DNA of 64,000 bases, taken from Phocoena phocoena (taxonomy: Eukaryota > Chordata > Mammalia > Artiodactyla > Phocoenidae). The notes below the pieces were generated by a model that was not told the origin of the DNA, searched no databases, and saw only the letters and a program-made list of their open reading frames with translations. The stretch spans positions 52,097,124 through 52,161,123 of the forward strand of contig NC_089226.1 of NCBI RefSeq assembly GCF_963924675.1, written 5' to 3'. The translations under genes and the position numbers were made by a program. Positions 1-10,633 of the stretch are shown here, one piece after another; positions within the stretch are counted from its first letter, which is position 1, and each line of letters begins with the position of its first letter.

Positions 1-620
1 GAGAATGATGGGGGGCACGGGCAGAGGGTGACTTAGGGTAGAGAGGAGGAATGAGTATTATAGATGCAGGGGAAACAGAGTCTCCTTCTGATCCTGACCT
101 CTTAGAGGACTGTGTTTTCATCACCCCTTGAGTTCAGAGGCTTCTGAACTATGGTTCTTTCCTGTATCTTACCTTGGGGGTACTTATCAGGGAGAGCAGC
201 CCAGGCCAAGGCAAGGGCTGGCTGTGCCACCTACCCATGAGTGCCCTGCGGAGACCATGTCCCCTTCAGTAACATGAGAGGCCAGGAAAGCAGTATTGCA
301 GCCTTCCCCACATTATCCTCCCTCTGAGTTCGTATATTACTGCCTGCATCAATTATTTGACTCTTGGCTTGTGCTGCCTTAGATTGCTATCCCCCAGTAC
401 CCAAGTCTCCCTCTCTTCTCCCTTTCCCTTAGGAGAGCAATTATGACAGAATCCTTCTGTGCACCCCTGTGGCTCCCAGTGTACCTACCCCACAGAGTAA
501 GCGTTCCCTGGATGGGACTGTGTGAAGCACTGCGTGATCAAGAAAGTTTTTTAAGACCTTTGAGGCTTCCCCATCTCACTATTCTGTCAGGATCAAAATG
601 TGTGGATTTACATCATGTTG
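1..620. other. No recognised feature
   Basis: Unique-looking sequence of moderate GC. The longest open frame (443-691, +, 82 residues) has no domain I recognise and runs into a MIR at its end, so I do not call it a gene. Confidence 0.5.
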
Positions 621-624
621 TAAA

Positions 625-785
625 GTTTACAAGTGATTTCACTTTAATAATTTTCTTCGATCTTCACAACAACCCTGTGAGCAAGCCATAATGATTATAT
701 CTATATGACACAGAGAGGAAACTGAATCTTAGTGTGGTTGATTAACTGGGCCAAGGTCCCGCAGCTAGCTTATGCAATGTTTCTT
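625..785 (-). repeat. MIR SINE, minus strand
   Basis: The block 'TTCACAACAACCCTGTGAG', then 'GAGGAAACTGAATCTTAG', then 'GGGCCAAGGTCCCGCAGCTAGC' matches in order the MIR core read on its complementary strand. The copy is diverged, as expected for a family older than the placental radiation. Confidence 0.8.
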
Positions 786-1765
786 GAAGGAAAGAATGAG
801 GTACAATTAGGACTTGAGACGAAGTCTCTATAACTGCATAATCAGTGTTCTTTTCAATATACTGTTCTGTCACTCCACAGACATCTTGCTTAAATTAATT
901 CCACAGAAGATGTTATTGTTTAAAATGATTTCAAATGGTACAACTCGGTGGATGGGGGGAGGAAACAAAGAAAAGAAAATAGAGTGCTTTTTGTAGGAGA
1001 TAATATCTCTCAGGGAGCCTAGATCGGGCAAGCTGGAATGGGGCATATATATGGCAACTGGAAAATATATGCTGTCACATCCTCAAAAGTAACACAGCAT
1101 ACTTTGCCACATCTTCCACTTTTTAAGTCAGCCTTTGTAGAACAAAATTTCCAATTTTCCCCACATTAAAGGCCTTGAAGAGTATAAGGTGAAAAGTGCC
1201 TATAAAGCATTTCTGATCTTTCTCCCCATCTCAGCTCTGTGAATAGAATTGTCTTTTCCCTAGGCTGTAATCAGTGTCTCACTGAGTAAGTAGTGATAAT
1301 CAAACAGATTTTTAATACTTTAACCCATCATGTTTAATTGGGCCCTTTTAGTTACAGGAATAAATAGAAATGGTTGAACCTTTAAATGCCCTGGAACTAA
1401 ATGCTGTTTACCTGATTCACGTCAGTGAATCAACCTCCCCATCTAACTACCCCCTCCCCTCAAAAAAAACAAAACAAACCTGCAATTAAATGTATGGTGC
1501 TGGATCATTTCTTGCCAGGAATAATTATATGGGAGAATTTAGGATCTCATCAGAAGGTCTAATTTGGAGTAATAAACCTTCTAGCTAATCTTACACCTAA
1601 AGTCAGCTGTCCCCCTCTAACGATGATGATAACGTGGAAGCCTAAAATAACAGACTGAATGAAAGATAACCGTTCCTCTAAGTTATTTCTGGGCATGAGT
1701 CTAACACACATTTATGAGGAAGACTCTCTGTTCAGGGTTGGGTAAAGAGAATTTGTTTTATGTTT
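786..1765. other. No recognised feature
   Basis: AT-rich sequence without a repeat I can name. The small open frame at 814-996 shows no domain and is not supported as coding. Confidence 0.4.
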
Positions 1766-1769
1766 CGGA

Positions 1770-2370
1770 TGTTAGAAATATCACGCAAGGCACCAGCGCA
1801 ACCTGGAAGAGCTAGGATTTGAGCTGAGGTAAATGATAGAATTTTAGCAGGCTGAGACTCATGGCATTCCACGTAGAAGAGACAGCAGAAGCCAAGTCAG
1901 TCAAGGAAACCACCTGGGAGTAGCAATGAGTTCTATGTGATTCAAATATTTGAAGTGGAGATTGATGGAAGAGAAGGCAAGCCTTCTCACTCTCTACTTT
2001 TAACAGGTTGCCTGAGGTAAGTCACAGATTTGGCTCCAGGGCTGAAATGCCTTGCGTTGTATTCCTTTCTTTCTTTCCCTTTCTTTCCCTTCCTTCCTTC
2101 CTTCCTTTCTTTTTTCTTTCACAGGAATAATTAAAAGTGGCCCAAGTGAATAATGACAGGAATAGATCTGTGCTTTATACAGAGCCACTGTAGCTATAGA
2201 ATGTAACATGAGCTGGCAAAGATAGAAATTGAAAGCAGTGAGGAAACTTGCAATTATCGAAGAGAGGGGAAATGAGGCTAGAGTTAGGCAGTGGTCTTTC
2301 AAGTAAGGATGTGGTAGAGTGTTTCTACTGTAGTGTAAAGTTAAAATTCCAGGAATTGTAGAGTTAAAAA
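1770..2370. repeat. Possible ancient interspersed repeat, family not named
   Basis: Text such as 'GGCATTCCACGTAGAAGAGACAG', a pause at a pyrimidine tract, then a segment around 2160-2330 describing a weakly conserved G-rich block resembles a widespread old mammalian repeat that also seems to occur near 4790, 28450, 58800, 62880 and 63540. I recognise the pattern only by general likeness and cannot give the family name. Confidence 0.25.
2061..2121 (+). repeat. Polypyrimidine tract (CTTT/CCTT)
   Basis: About 60 bases that are almost entirely C and T, including four consecutive CCTT units. The complementary strand is a purine run able in principle to form triplex DNA. It is a simple repeat with no other context. 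Confidence 0.9.
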
Positions 2371-3180
2371 GTATTTGGAACAATAAAATGATTCAAATTT
2401 CAAACAGGAAGATAATGGCATTTCTTATACATACAGGAGAAAGACCAAATTGGAAAAGATGGACAGAAAGAGGACCTATGTTAGCCACTGTGATACAGGA
2501 GAATGTTCTAGCCCCAATATACAGATGTCCTACTGGCAGCTGGGCAGGTAGTGCTAGGGCTAGTTGTCAGTGACTATTAGGGAATTAGAGCAAAGCTGTG
2601 AAACCAAGACTATGTAGAGTCATGAGAAGAGAAGGGAGGGAAAAGGATGCTGCTTTAAGAAGTGTGTATATTTAAGGGACGGACAGAAGAGGAGGGAACA
2701 CTAAGCTTCCAGTTTTTCAAGAACTAGAAAGAGACCAGGAGGATAAAGTGCCTTAAAAAATAAAATGTAAATAAAAAGAGAGAAAGAAGTTCTTGCTAAG
2801 ACTTCTGATAAGAGGTGAATGGATTAGGACATTAGGAGACCTGTCATAATTTAAAAAAAAAAAAAAAATTCTAAGTAGAATTTTGGAGATAAAGACCTGA
2901 AGGATAAGATTTGAAGTGTGGCATTTAAGAAGTTCATCGTGAACTTCACTTATTTTTACCAGATGTTCAACAGTGAAATGTTGAAGAGTGATAAGCCAAG
3001 GTGGCTGAAGCTTGAGGGAGAAGCAGGGTAGCAAAGTGGGCTTGACTGCTGTTTTTATTGCTTCCTCAGTTCTATTGTTTAATCGGATATTTGGGATTTA
3101 TACATGAGAGTACAAAAATGAAAAAAAAAAAGGATGGAAGTAACATGTATGTACTGTTACTGCCCTTTTCCCAGCTGTAA
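2371..3180. other. No firmly recognised feature
   Basis: Purine-rich plus strand with an A16 run near 2853 and an A-run near 3121. Parts near 2590-3040 resemble the unnamed old repeat noted at 1770. No coding evidence. Confidence 0.35.
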
Positions 3181-3184
3181 ATCT

Positions 3185-3440
3185 GGCAAACTCCTACTCA
3201 TCCCTTCAGCCTCACCTGAGACCTTACCTAACATCACCAGGCAAATGTAGATGGGTCCTGTGAGCATAGCTTGCTCTCTGTGCAGAACCCCGATTAAAAA
3301 TTAGTCCCATGATAGAGTGTTTACTTTTCTTCCCTTAACCAGAGTCTTGAAGTCAGGAACCATGCATCTCCACCGTTGTATCACAATGCCTAGCACACTG
3401 GAAACCCTGGGAAATATATGTGGAATAAATGGCTGGACAT
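3185..3440 (+). repeat. L2 LINE 3' end, plus strand
   Basis: The order 'CAAACTCCTACTCATCC', 'GTCTTGAAGTCAGGAACCATG', 'CACAATGCCTAGCACACTGG' and 'GGAATAAATGGCTGG' follows the L2 3' untranslated consensus. It is a typical diverged fragment. Confidence 0.75.
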
Positions 3441-4010
3441 GTTGATAAAGAAGCTTATCTTTTTAATATCCATAGAGGTACAAATCTTTCCTTGGTAGCT
3501 TTGTGAGAAAGTTTTTCCATGTGTCATGACCACATTTATTTTGCATTTTAGCCCATTACCATAATAATTTCTCTCCATTTGCAGATTATGCATTTGAAAA
3601 TAAATTGCCTTACCTAAGAAATAGGGGGAGGGAATGCTATTAAGTGACCATAATTGTTATTACCTTAATAAACACCTGTATCTTATAAAATCTGAACAGA
3701 AAAATTCAACTAAAAGAGCCAAAATGCTTGGTCCTTTATTGAGTAGGCTTCCTTGGTGGAATGATATTTTTACAGAAAATATTTCCCTATTCCACTAAAT
3801 TATATTTTATTTAACAAGAACATGAATGTATCCTGAGTTGGGCTTGAAAAGTAGCAGAGCTAGTCAAATGCCAAAAAAATGCTTCCAGCTCTGGAGCTAA
3901 AGCTACACAAAGAAGAGAGGAATGGCATTGGGGACAAGGGCTGAATATGGCTATGAGTTCTCTTTTGTACACATCTGCACATAAAAGCAGTTCAGCATGT
4001 CAAAGATGCC
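3441..4010. other. No recognised feature
   Basis: AT-rich single-copy-like sequence; nothing identifiable on either strand. Confidence 0.4.
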
Positions 4011-4014
4011 CTCC

Positions 4015-4275
4015 CTTCCTCCAACATCTTGGCTAACTGCCATCTCACTTATTCCTCAGGGCACACATTCTCTGTGAAGTTTCCCTTCTATTCTCAGACA
4101 GTACTTCTGCTATTTTTGCACCCATCTCATTTTACTATAATTACTTACAGGTCTATAATTTTTATTAATTGATGAACCTTTCCAAATCAACGACATTGTC
4201 TTCTCCATCCTTGTATTCCCCAGTGCCTGGTACATTGCCTGTTCCATAGAAAGTACTCAATAAATATTAAAGTGA
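4015..4275 (+). repeat. L2 LINE 3' end, plus strand
   Basis: 'ATTCCTCAGGGCACACATTC', 'TGAAGTTTCCCTTCTATTC', 'CCCAGTGCCTGGTACATTGCC' and 'TACTCAATAAATATTAAAG' match the L2 3' end in order. This is a second independent copy 600 bp from the previous one. Confidence 0.75.
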
Positions 4276-5485
4276 CATATCCCAACCATGGTTCTAATGA
4301 TTGGAAGTAACTCAACAGTTTTAAGGTTTCTGATCTTATACTAGATTATATATTTGGTTAGTTATAAGGAAACAAGATATAATAAATTTTAAATTCCTTG
4401 GGAACAGGGACCATACTGTATTCGGCAGTATACTGATATTATTACTTTTGTAAGGAAAAGATGGTGCTCCTAGTGCTATATACCACTAAAAAAAACTATA
4501 AAATACTGTCAATACTATAAAATAACTTTGTTTCCTCCCATTTTCTGAACCTTCTGCTTCTTCATTTGTTTGGTAAGTGGATTTTATTCTCACCTAATAT
4601 ATGCCAGGAAAGATAGATTTTTTTTCTTCTTTTTTTTTTTAGCAGTTAAGAATTATTGTCTTTTATTAAGTTATAAGGATTAAGTAGGTATACATATTAC
4701 AGTGTATACCTACTATACACTGGAAATTTTGCATAAATTATTTCTACTTTTCAAAACACTACAAGGCATGGGAATTATGGAATAGCATGAGAGTAAAACA
4801 GAAGATGAAGTTAGATTATAAAGGAACTTTTAAGCCCTTTGCATGGCCAAAGATATTGGGCTCTATCTTGATGATGATAAAGATAGTAAAGGATTTTAGG
4901 TAGAAAAGTAACAAAATATGGTTTTCAAAACTAAAACTACACAAGAAGAAACTGGTGTATCTATTCCATAAAGGTCGTTTTTCTCCATTAATAGATAAAA
5001 AGGCATATTTGTGGTCTTACAAATAATTATTTTTTTTTTTTTGTATTTTTAGCATTCGTGTTAAAAATTCATTTATATTAATATTTAGGAATCAAAAGAG
5101 AGTTACACAAATATCCCACCCAGAAGGATTCCAATTATTTTCTGTAGATACTCTGTGCTCAAGGAAGTAGGACATCATTCCTCAACCCTAAAGTGTAGCC
5201 TGTGCATAGTGACGTCTTTCTAATGACTACAGTGTTGGGAGGAAGAAAACTTTCCTCAGCCCTTCTGAGTTCTGGCTGGTCTAAGAATTAAATTGACATG
5301 ACACAGATTAACAGGAGAAAAGCGAAGTTAATTCTGTGTATACTGGATCCCCACATACATGAGAGGTTCAGAGACAGAAAGGTAAAATAAGGGTATGTAT
5401 GTCGTCCTGAGCTAAGGAGTGAGATAAGGGCCTGGGGCTTCCAAGGACAGGAGGGTCATTCACAGGATGATAAGAAGAAGAGCAG
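4276..5485. other. AT-rich stretch, no gene seen
   Basis: Contains homopolymer T runs near 4618-4640 and 5030, and a perfect inverted repeat at 4683-4714 listed separately. 4790-4930 may be a piece of the unnamed old repeat. 5220-5485 appears to continue after the L1 at 6129 onwards, so the L1 split an older sequence there. Confidence 0.4.
4683..4714. repeat. Perfect 11-bp inverted repeat
   Basis: AGTAGGTATAC (4683-4693) and GTATACCTACT (4704-4714) are exact reverse complements separated by 10 bases. It could form a short hairpin. No function is implied by the neighbours. Confidence 0.9.
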
Positions 5486-5499
5486 ATGTTTGATTATTA

Positions 5500-6116
5500 T
5501 TTTTTGAGCACGATAATTTTTAGTTTATGTATTTATTTTTTATTAAAGTATAGTTGATTTATAATGTTGTGTTAGTTTCAGGTGTACAGCAAAGTGATTC
5601 AGTTATGTGTGTTTATATATATATATATATATATACACCTTTTTTTTTTTTTTTTTTTGCGGTACGCGGGCCTCTCACTGCCGTGGCCTCTCCTGCCACG
5701 GAGCACAGGCTCCGGACGCGCAGGCCTAGTGGCCATAGCCCACGGGCCCAGACGCTCCGCGGCACACGGGATCCTCCCGGACCGGGACACGAAGCCGCGC
5801 CCCCTGCATTGGCAAGCGGACTCCCAACCACTGCGCCACCAGGGAAGCCCTATACATACTTTTTAAGATTCTTTTTCCTTATTGGTTATTACAAAATATT
5901 GAGTAGAGTTCTTTGTGTTATACAGTAGGTCCTTGTTGGTTATCTATTTTATATAGAGTACTGGGTATATGTTAATCCCAAACTCCTAATTTATCCCTCC
6001 CCTGCTTTCCCCTTTGGTAACCATAAGTTTGTTTCTATGTCTGTGGGTCTATTTCTGTTTTGTAAACAAGTGCATTTGTATCCCTTTTTTTTAGATTCCA
6101 CATATAAGCGATAGGT
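5500..6116 (-). mobile_element. L1 LINE 3' end, minus strand, 5' truncated
   Basis: Read on the minus strand this is an L1 3' untranslated end: on the plus strand it runs 'AAGTATAGTTGATTTATAATG', 'TTAGTTTCAGGTGTACAGC', 'AGTAGGTCCTTGTTGGTTATC' and 'AGATTCCACATATAAGCGATA'. The flanks carry a near-perfect target-site duplication, TGTTTGATTATTA (5487-5499) and TATTTGATTATTA (6116-6128). The element is cut by a SINE at 5639-5849. Only non-coding 3' sequence and a little of the ORF2 end remain, so it cannot move by itself. Confidence 0.85.
5639..5849 (-). mobile_element. CHR-2-like SINE nested in L1
   Basis: A T20 run (the poly-A tail on the other strand) is followed by 'GCGGTACGCGGGCCTCTCAC' and ends in 'CCACCAGGGAAGCCC', which is the SINE head reversed. 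Flanks TATACACCTT and TATACATACTT look like an imperfect target duplication. Three short overlapping open frames cross it; they come from the SINE body and the poly-T tract and are not genes. Confidence 0.95.
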
Positions 6117-6129
6117 ATTTGATTATTAG

Positions 6130-7200
6130 ATGTTTGCCTTGCCAAATAGATGGGACCACTTAGATAAAATTTATCTCCAGTAATAACTCTTTTTTGGGAA
6201 AAATCTACAATATAAATTATTCTAGGTAGTTAGGGAGGAGCAGTCGTTTCTGTTGAACCCATAGGGTCTTGGTTATCTTTAGCTCAAAATAATCCTCATG
6301 TAACGGTGACATGTATTGGGGAGTCTAGTTCAGTACCTCTGCAATAGTATGGGAATTATGGCATGAAGGGAAGCATTATTTTACAGTGGAAAAAGCTGGC
6401 GAAACTACCTCAGCAGGGTGATCAAGGTTAACATCAACAGTGATGAGCTGTGTTGATAAGCATGTACCTTTGGTATGATGTGGTGAGAATGGCACTTTAC
6501 CTCTGTGGTCTTCCTTCACCAAACCCATAATTCATGCCTACCTGTGAAAACAGCAGAAAAATCCAAATCAAAGGACCTTCTATAAAGTAACTGACAGTAC
6601 TCCTTAAAAACATCCAGGTCATCAAAAACTAGGAGACATTGAGAAATTGGCATGGCCAAGAGGAACCTAAGGAGACATGACAATTAAATGTAATTTGGTG
6701 TTCTGGATGAGATCCTGGAGCAGAAAAAAAACAAAAACAAAACAAAACATCCAAAAAACAAGCAAACAAAGCAATAAAAACATTGGGTAAAAATTAAGGA
6801 ACTCTGAATAAAATATAGATTTTTAGCTATTATTAATGTATAAATGTTGGTCCATTAGTTGTAGGAAATGTACCATACTGATCTAAAATTTTAATAATAA
6901 GGGAGACTGTGTGGAGGGTATATAGGAAGATTCTGTACTGTCTTTGCATCTTTTCTTTAAATCTAAAGCAATTCTAAAACTAAATCTAAGTTTTAAAAGA
7001 GAGTTACAGTGGGAATAATTGTATTGAAACAAACAGTAAATACTATTTAGTAATTCATTAGTGGTTGACAGAAGGAAAATTACTACTAGGCAAAACAAAA
7101 TTAGCTTTCTGAAGTTGGGCTACAGAATATGGTATTGGAATATTTATTTCCTGAAATGAATTCAACTTTTCTTGATGCTAGAGGCTTTTCTTAGGGAGAA
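6130..7200. other. No gene seen
   Basis: Probably the right half of the older sequence interrupted by the L1, then AT-rich DNA with an A-rich stretch near 6725-6780. The open frame at 6883-7098 (-) is AT-rich chance sequence. Confidence 0.4.
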
Positions 7201-7204
7201 CACT

Positions 7205-7330
7205 TTGGCTTTGGGAAAAGAGCAGTAGGCCAGGAGTCCCTTCTCTTCCGCTGTGTGACTTTGAGAACATTGAGTTTACAGTTTATCTGTAAAATAGAGA
7301 TGGTAAAATCTCTGTCCATTTGAAAGTGAT
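7205..7330 (+). repeat. MIR SINE fragment, plus strand
   Basis: 'CCGCTGTGTGACTTTGAG' followed by 'TTTATCTGTAAAATAGAGATGG' corresponds to the MIR blocks around CTGTGTGACCTTGGG and CATCTGTAAAATGGG. Confidence 0.55.
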
Positions 7331-7699
7331 ATGTCAAAAAGTAGATGTGAGAAGCACCATGCCTAATTTGAAAGAGGATTTGAGGCAAATAATTTGAAAA
7401 CATATGTAAGGAGTTTCAAACTGTACAACCCCATAGAGATTTAAAAGGAGAGCTTCTAGACTTTACCATCTCTGTGTCTCACAGACACTTAATGAAGCAT
7501 TTTGAATACCAAACCCATAATTGTCTTTCTAAATATCATTCTTTTTGGACTCAAACTACCTTATGGCTCTCATTTTCCTCATGTCAATTGCACACATCAG
7601 AATTTATTAAATTGTCATAGAAAATAGCATATTTAATTCAAATTTAAGAAGACCCTATAGTCTACTAGAAATTAGATCCTCTCCCCTCCAGGGTATTTC

Positions 7700-7905
7700 C
7701 CAGTTATTTCTGAAAGACACCCCTTGGGTCTCACATGTACTTAAAACCTCTTCACAGTTGAACTCATCATGTAGTGTTGCAACTATCTGCGTGTTTTCCC
7801 AAGCAGACTGTGAACTCCTTGAATGGCACTGTGTTTTATAAATCATGTAGCACCTATGGCAGTGCCTAACACACAATAAGTATATAGTAGGTCCGTGGTG
7901 GGGTG
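7700..7905 (+). repeat. L2 LINE 3' end, plus strand
   Basis: 'CAGACTGTGAACTCCTTGAATGG', 'GGCAGTGCCTAACACACAATAAG' and 'TATAGTAGGTCCG' follow the L2 3' end. The open frame on the minus strand here (7655-7912) is the antisense of this repeat. Confidence 0.7.
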
Positions 7906-8144
7906 ATAACATTGCATTCCCTTAATGCTTCATTCAACACACAAGTAATGAACATCAGCTCGTTGCTGGGCAGCATGATAAGTACAGGAGAAAAAGCAAC
8001 TCATCAACGACCTGTCCTTAACAGTCACAATGCTTCTTCAGTCAAATCAGCCGAAGATGAGCAGACAGGTATTGCCCCCCTCTTTTGTAGCTGTGTTTCC
8101 TCATAGAGTTAGAATTGTTGTAGATATCACAATCCAGTCTATGT

Positions 8145-8275
8145 GGCATAAAGGACAGAGCTATGAAATTAGAACCAGGTGATTAGTTTACCTGTCCTAG
8201 CTTGATTACTAATTTTTCTCAGTTCCAGTCTCTTCCTATTCAACTAAAGAAATGACCATATTTTTGGTGGCTTCC
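8145..8275 (+). repeat. MIR SINE fragment, plus strand
   Basis: 'GGACAGAGCTATGAAATTAG' and 'CTGTCCTAGCTTGATTACTA' then 'TCAGTTCCAGTCTCTTCC' weakly follow the MIR order. Divergence is high. Confidence 0.4.
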
Positions 8276-9140
8276 TTTGTAGACATTCTATATTATACAG
8301 TAAAGGTAGACATTATTATGAGGTCAAGTTCTTGAGCAATTACACACATCACCTGACTGAGGGTTTGAATGCTAAACACACAATTGCAGAGTGATTCTTA
8401 TAATAGACTAGTGCCCAGTAGTACACAGGTTTTGTTATTTATTTAACTGAAGTCATTTCACAATTTTAATGCAGTCATTTGTTTCATGCCTGAGTGATTT
8501 ATAATAACTCTATTCGGTATTCCCAAAATAGGAACAAACAAAAAAAGAGAAACAAACAAAATTTCCTCCTCTGCTCATCCTATTAAACAATCTGCTCCTA
8601 TTATATACCAGAAAGGAACAAAGTCTATTATTTTTAAGTTGCAGCCACAAGTTTTGTGATGCAGTTTTGCATAAAATGCCTGTAATCTTTAAGGTGGAGC
8701 CGTGTATCCCAGACTCCAAAATTTCCTTCATCAGATCCTCTAAATTTGACCTGGGTTCCCTCCTTCAGATCACCAGGGCCAGGTGTTCTGGAAGTCCTAG
8801 AGGGGCTCCATTCTGAACTGGCAAAACGCCTGCTGTGTTGCTGGCTGGTCTCAAAAGAGGTTCTGACAGGAGACATGCTGTATGAAACAGCATGGTGTTA
8901 AGCATGGGTTCTGAGGTTGGGGAGCTATGGTTTCAACTCTTAAAGACGAAAGAAAAGTAAAAATACTTATGTTCTGAGAATATGAAGCAAGATTTTAGGC
9001 AGACAAGAATATTACCACTTAGAAAGTTTTACAAAGAATTCAACACCCGGTATTTCCATCCTGCCCTCATCTTATTCTCCATATAGCAGGTTGACCCAAA
9101 AAGGCCATATAAAAAAAATCACTTGTCTGTGGTCTAGAGT
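8276..9140. other. No recognised repeat or gene
   Basis: Includes an 80-residue minus-strand open frame (8634-8876) whose composition is less biased than the surrounding chance frames, with 'DLKEGTQVKFRGSDEGNFG' in its middle. I recognise no family and see no splice context, so it is not called coding. Confidence 0.35.
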
Positions 9141-10272
9141 CATTTTTTTTAAAAAAAGAATCTTTACCTTTTAATTTGGAAATAATTTTAAACTTATAGA
9201 AATCTTGCCAAAAAAAAATAGTACAACACTCAATAATCTAGGTTTACCTATTATTAACATTTTACTCTAATTTATAATTTCTGCACACTTTCTGGGTCAT
9301 TTAGGGATAAATTAGATAATTTATGGACATTTAAATGTAATGACATCATATTTCCTAAAAATAGGAAGATTCTCTGAGATAACTGAAGTACATTTAATAA
9401 TGGTACAATATTTTATTCAATCTACTATCTGTTCTCTGACTTTGTCAGTTGACTCAAATATGTCCTTGATAGTGTTTTCCCCCCTCAATACAATAGTCAG
9501 TTGAGTTGGTATTATATTTAATTATCAAGCCTCTTTAGCTTACGTTAATCTAGAATATTTCCACTATACTTTTGTTTTCTTTGACATTTACATTTTTAAA
9601 AACACACCCCCCCCTTTTAAGAAAAATAGAGTGTTCCCTATTTATGGTTTATTTGATGTTTCCTCATGATTAGATTCAGGTTGTTCGATGTTTTGTTCTT
9701 CTCAGAGTATCACATCTGGAGGCTTACTTCTTACTGGTGATATTAATTTTGATCACTTAGTCCAGGTGTCGTCGAATTTCCCCCATTGTTGATTACTATT
9801 TTTTTTCTCTTGCAACTAATACATGGTCTATGGGGGAGATTTCTTAAGACCATGAAAATCCCCTGCTGCTCATGAGAATTTTCCTCTAGATTTAGCATCC
9901 TTTGGTGAGTCTTTCTGGATGAAGTAGGAAATAGATGGGCCCCTGGAGCAAACAATTTTGAGTTCGTTCCTGTGAACTGATACTCCCAGACAAGAATAAC
10001 AGGACAATTGAGAGAGTAGGCCGGGCCCTGCCCAGATAGAAGATAAAAGACCACATATTCCTCATTCTCAAAGTCAGGAGACCTCCCCAACTACACATGC
10101 ACAGAAGGGCTCCTTGGTGGTCAAAAGGGGAGTGATGCTAACTGATGCCAACTGATGCTCACTACCCACAGGCCTCTTCGGTAGAATCCATCTTGGCTAA
10201 GAGATGCGTGCGCACACATGGGAAAATCCTGAGATATACCAAATACGGACTTTGAACCAGGCAAATCAAAAT

Positions 10273-10312
10273 GATTGGCCAAAGGAAACCCGGAAGAAAT
10301 GCCCCATATAAG
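10273..10312 (+). promoter_or_regulatory. LTR core promoter: CCAAT (reverse) and TATA boxes
   Basis: ATTGG at 10274-10278 lies about 27 bases upstream of CATATAAG at 10305-10312. Transcription would be expected to begin roughly 25-30 bases further on, with the AATAAA at 10398 as the poly-A signal. Whether it is active is not visible from sequence. Confidence 0.55.
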
Positions 10313-10477
10313 TGATTTAAACTGCCACAAGGGTGCGACTCTCTTTCTGAGCCCGCCTGTGTGTCTATCCACACGTACTCTACTTCTTTTTTCTCCTAAT
10401 AAATACTTTGTTTCACTACTTTCTGTCTTTGTGGGAATTCTTTTTCTGCAAAGCCATAGGACCAGGGCCTTGTCATT

Positions 10478-10548
10478 GACCACTGATCTAGTGGCTAGGA
10501 TTCAGTGCTCTTACCACTGCAACCTGACCTCAGTCACTGGCCGGGAAC
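10478..10548 (+). other. tRNA-Glu-like segment within LTR U5
   Basis: The blocks 'GATCTAGTGGCTAGGATTC', 'GTGCTCTTACCACTGC' and 'CCGGGAAC' line up in order and spacing with the D arm, the anticodon arm around CTC and the acceptor 3' strand of mammalian tRNA-Glu. The 5' acceptor strand and the T loop (GTTCGA replaced by CTCAGTC) do not match well, so this is not a functional tRNA gene. It lies wholly inside the LTR ends and in tRNA-sense orientation, which is opposite to a primer-binding site. Confidence 0.6.
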
Positions 10549-10596
10549 AGAGACTCTGCTTCAAGGGGCTGCAGGCCAAGGCCACCCGAGATCATG

Positions 10597-10633
10597 GAGA
10601 GATAGATAGATAGACAGACAGATAGATAGATTT
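10597..10633 (+). repeat. GATA/GACA microsatellite
   Basis: 'GAGATAGATAGATAGACAG' followed by 'ACAGATAGATAGA' immediately after the LTR target duplication. Short tetranucleotide array. Confidence 0.9.

Larger units (their letters stand above)
9920..10594 (+). mobile_element. Solo endogenous retrovirus LTR (ERV1/gamma-like)
   Basis: A 675-bp segment begins with TG (9920) and ends with CA (10593-10594). It is flanked by the 4-bp direct repeat TGGA (9916-9919 and 10595-10598), the duplication size usual for gammaretrovirus-like elements. Inside are ATTGG (reverse CCAAT, 10274-10278), a CATATAAG TATA box (10305-10312) and an AATAAA signal (10398-10403), in the right order for U3-R-U5. No internal retroviral genes are present, so this is a solo LTR left by recombination or a lone survivor. 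The open frames overlapping it are chance. The 3' 120 bp contains a tRNA-Glu-like block listed separately. Confidence 0.85.

Noticed and set aside
5554..5928. 124-residue plus-strand frame with hydrophobic start
   Set aside because: It spans the L1 3' UTR, TA array, poly-T and SINE; the apparent hydrophobic segment is the Tyr-Ile and Phe runs of simple repeats.
10478..10548. Functional tRNA-Glu gene
   Set aside because: The T loop and 5' acceptor strand do not match, so cloverleaf pairing would fail; it is inside an LTR.
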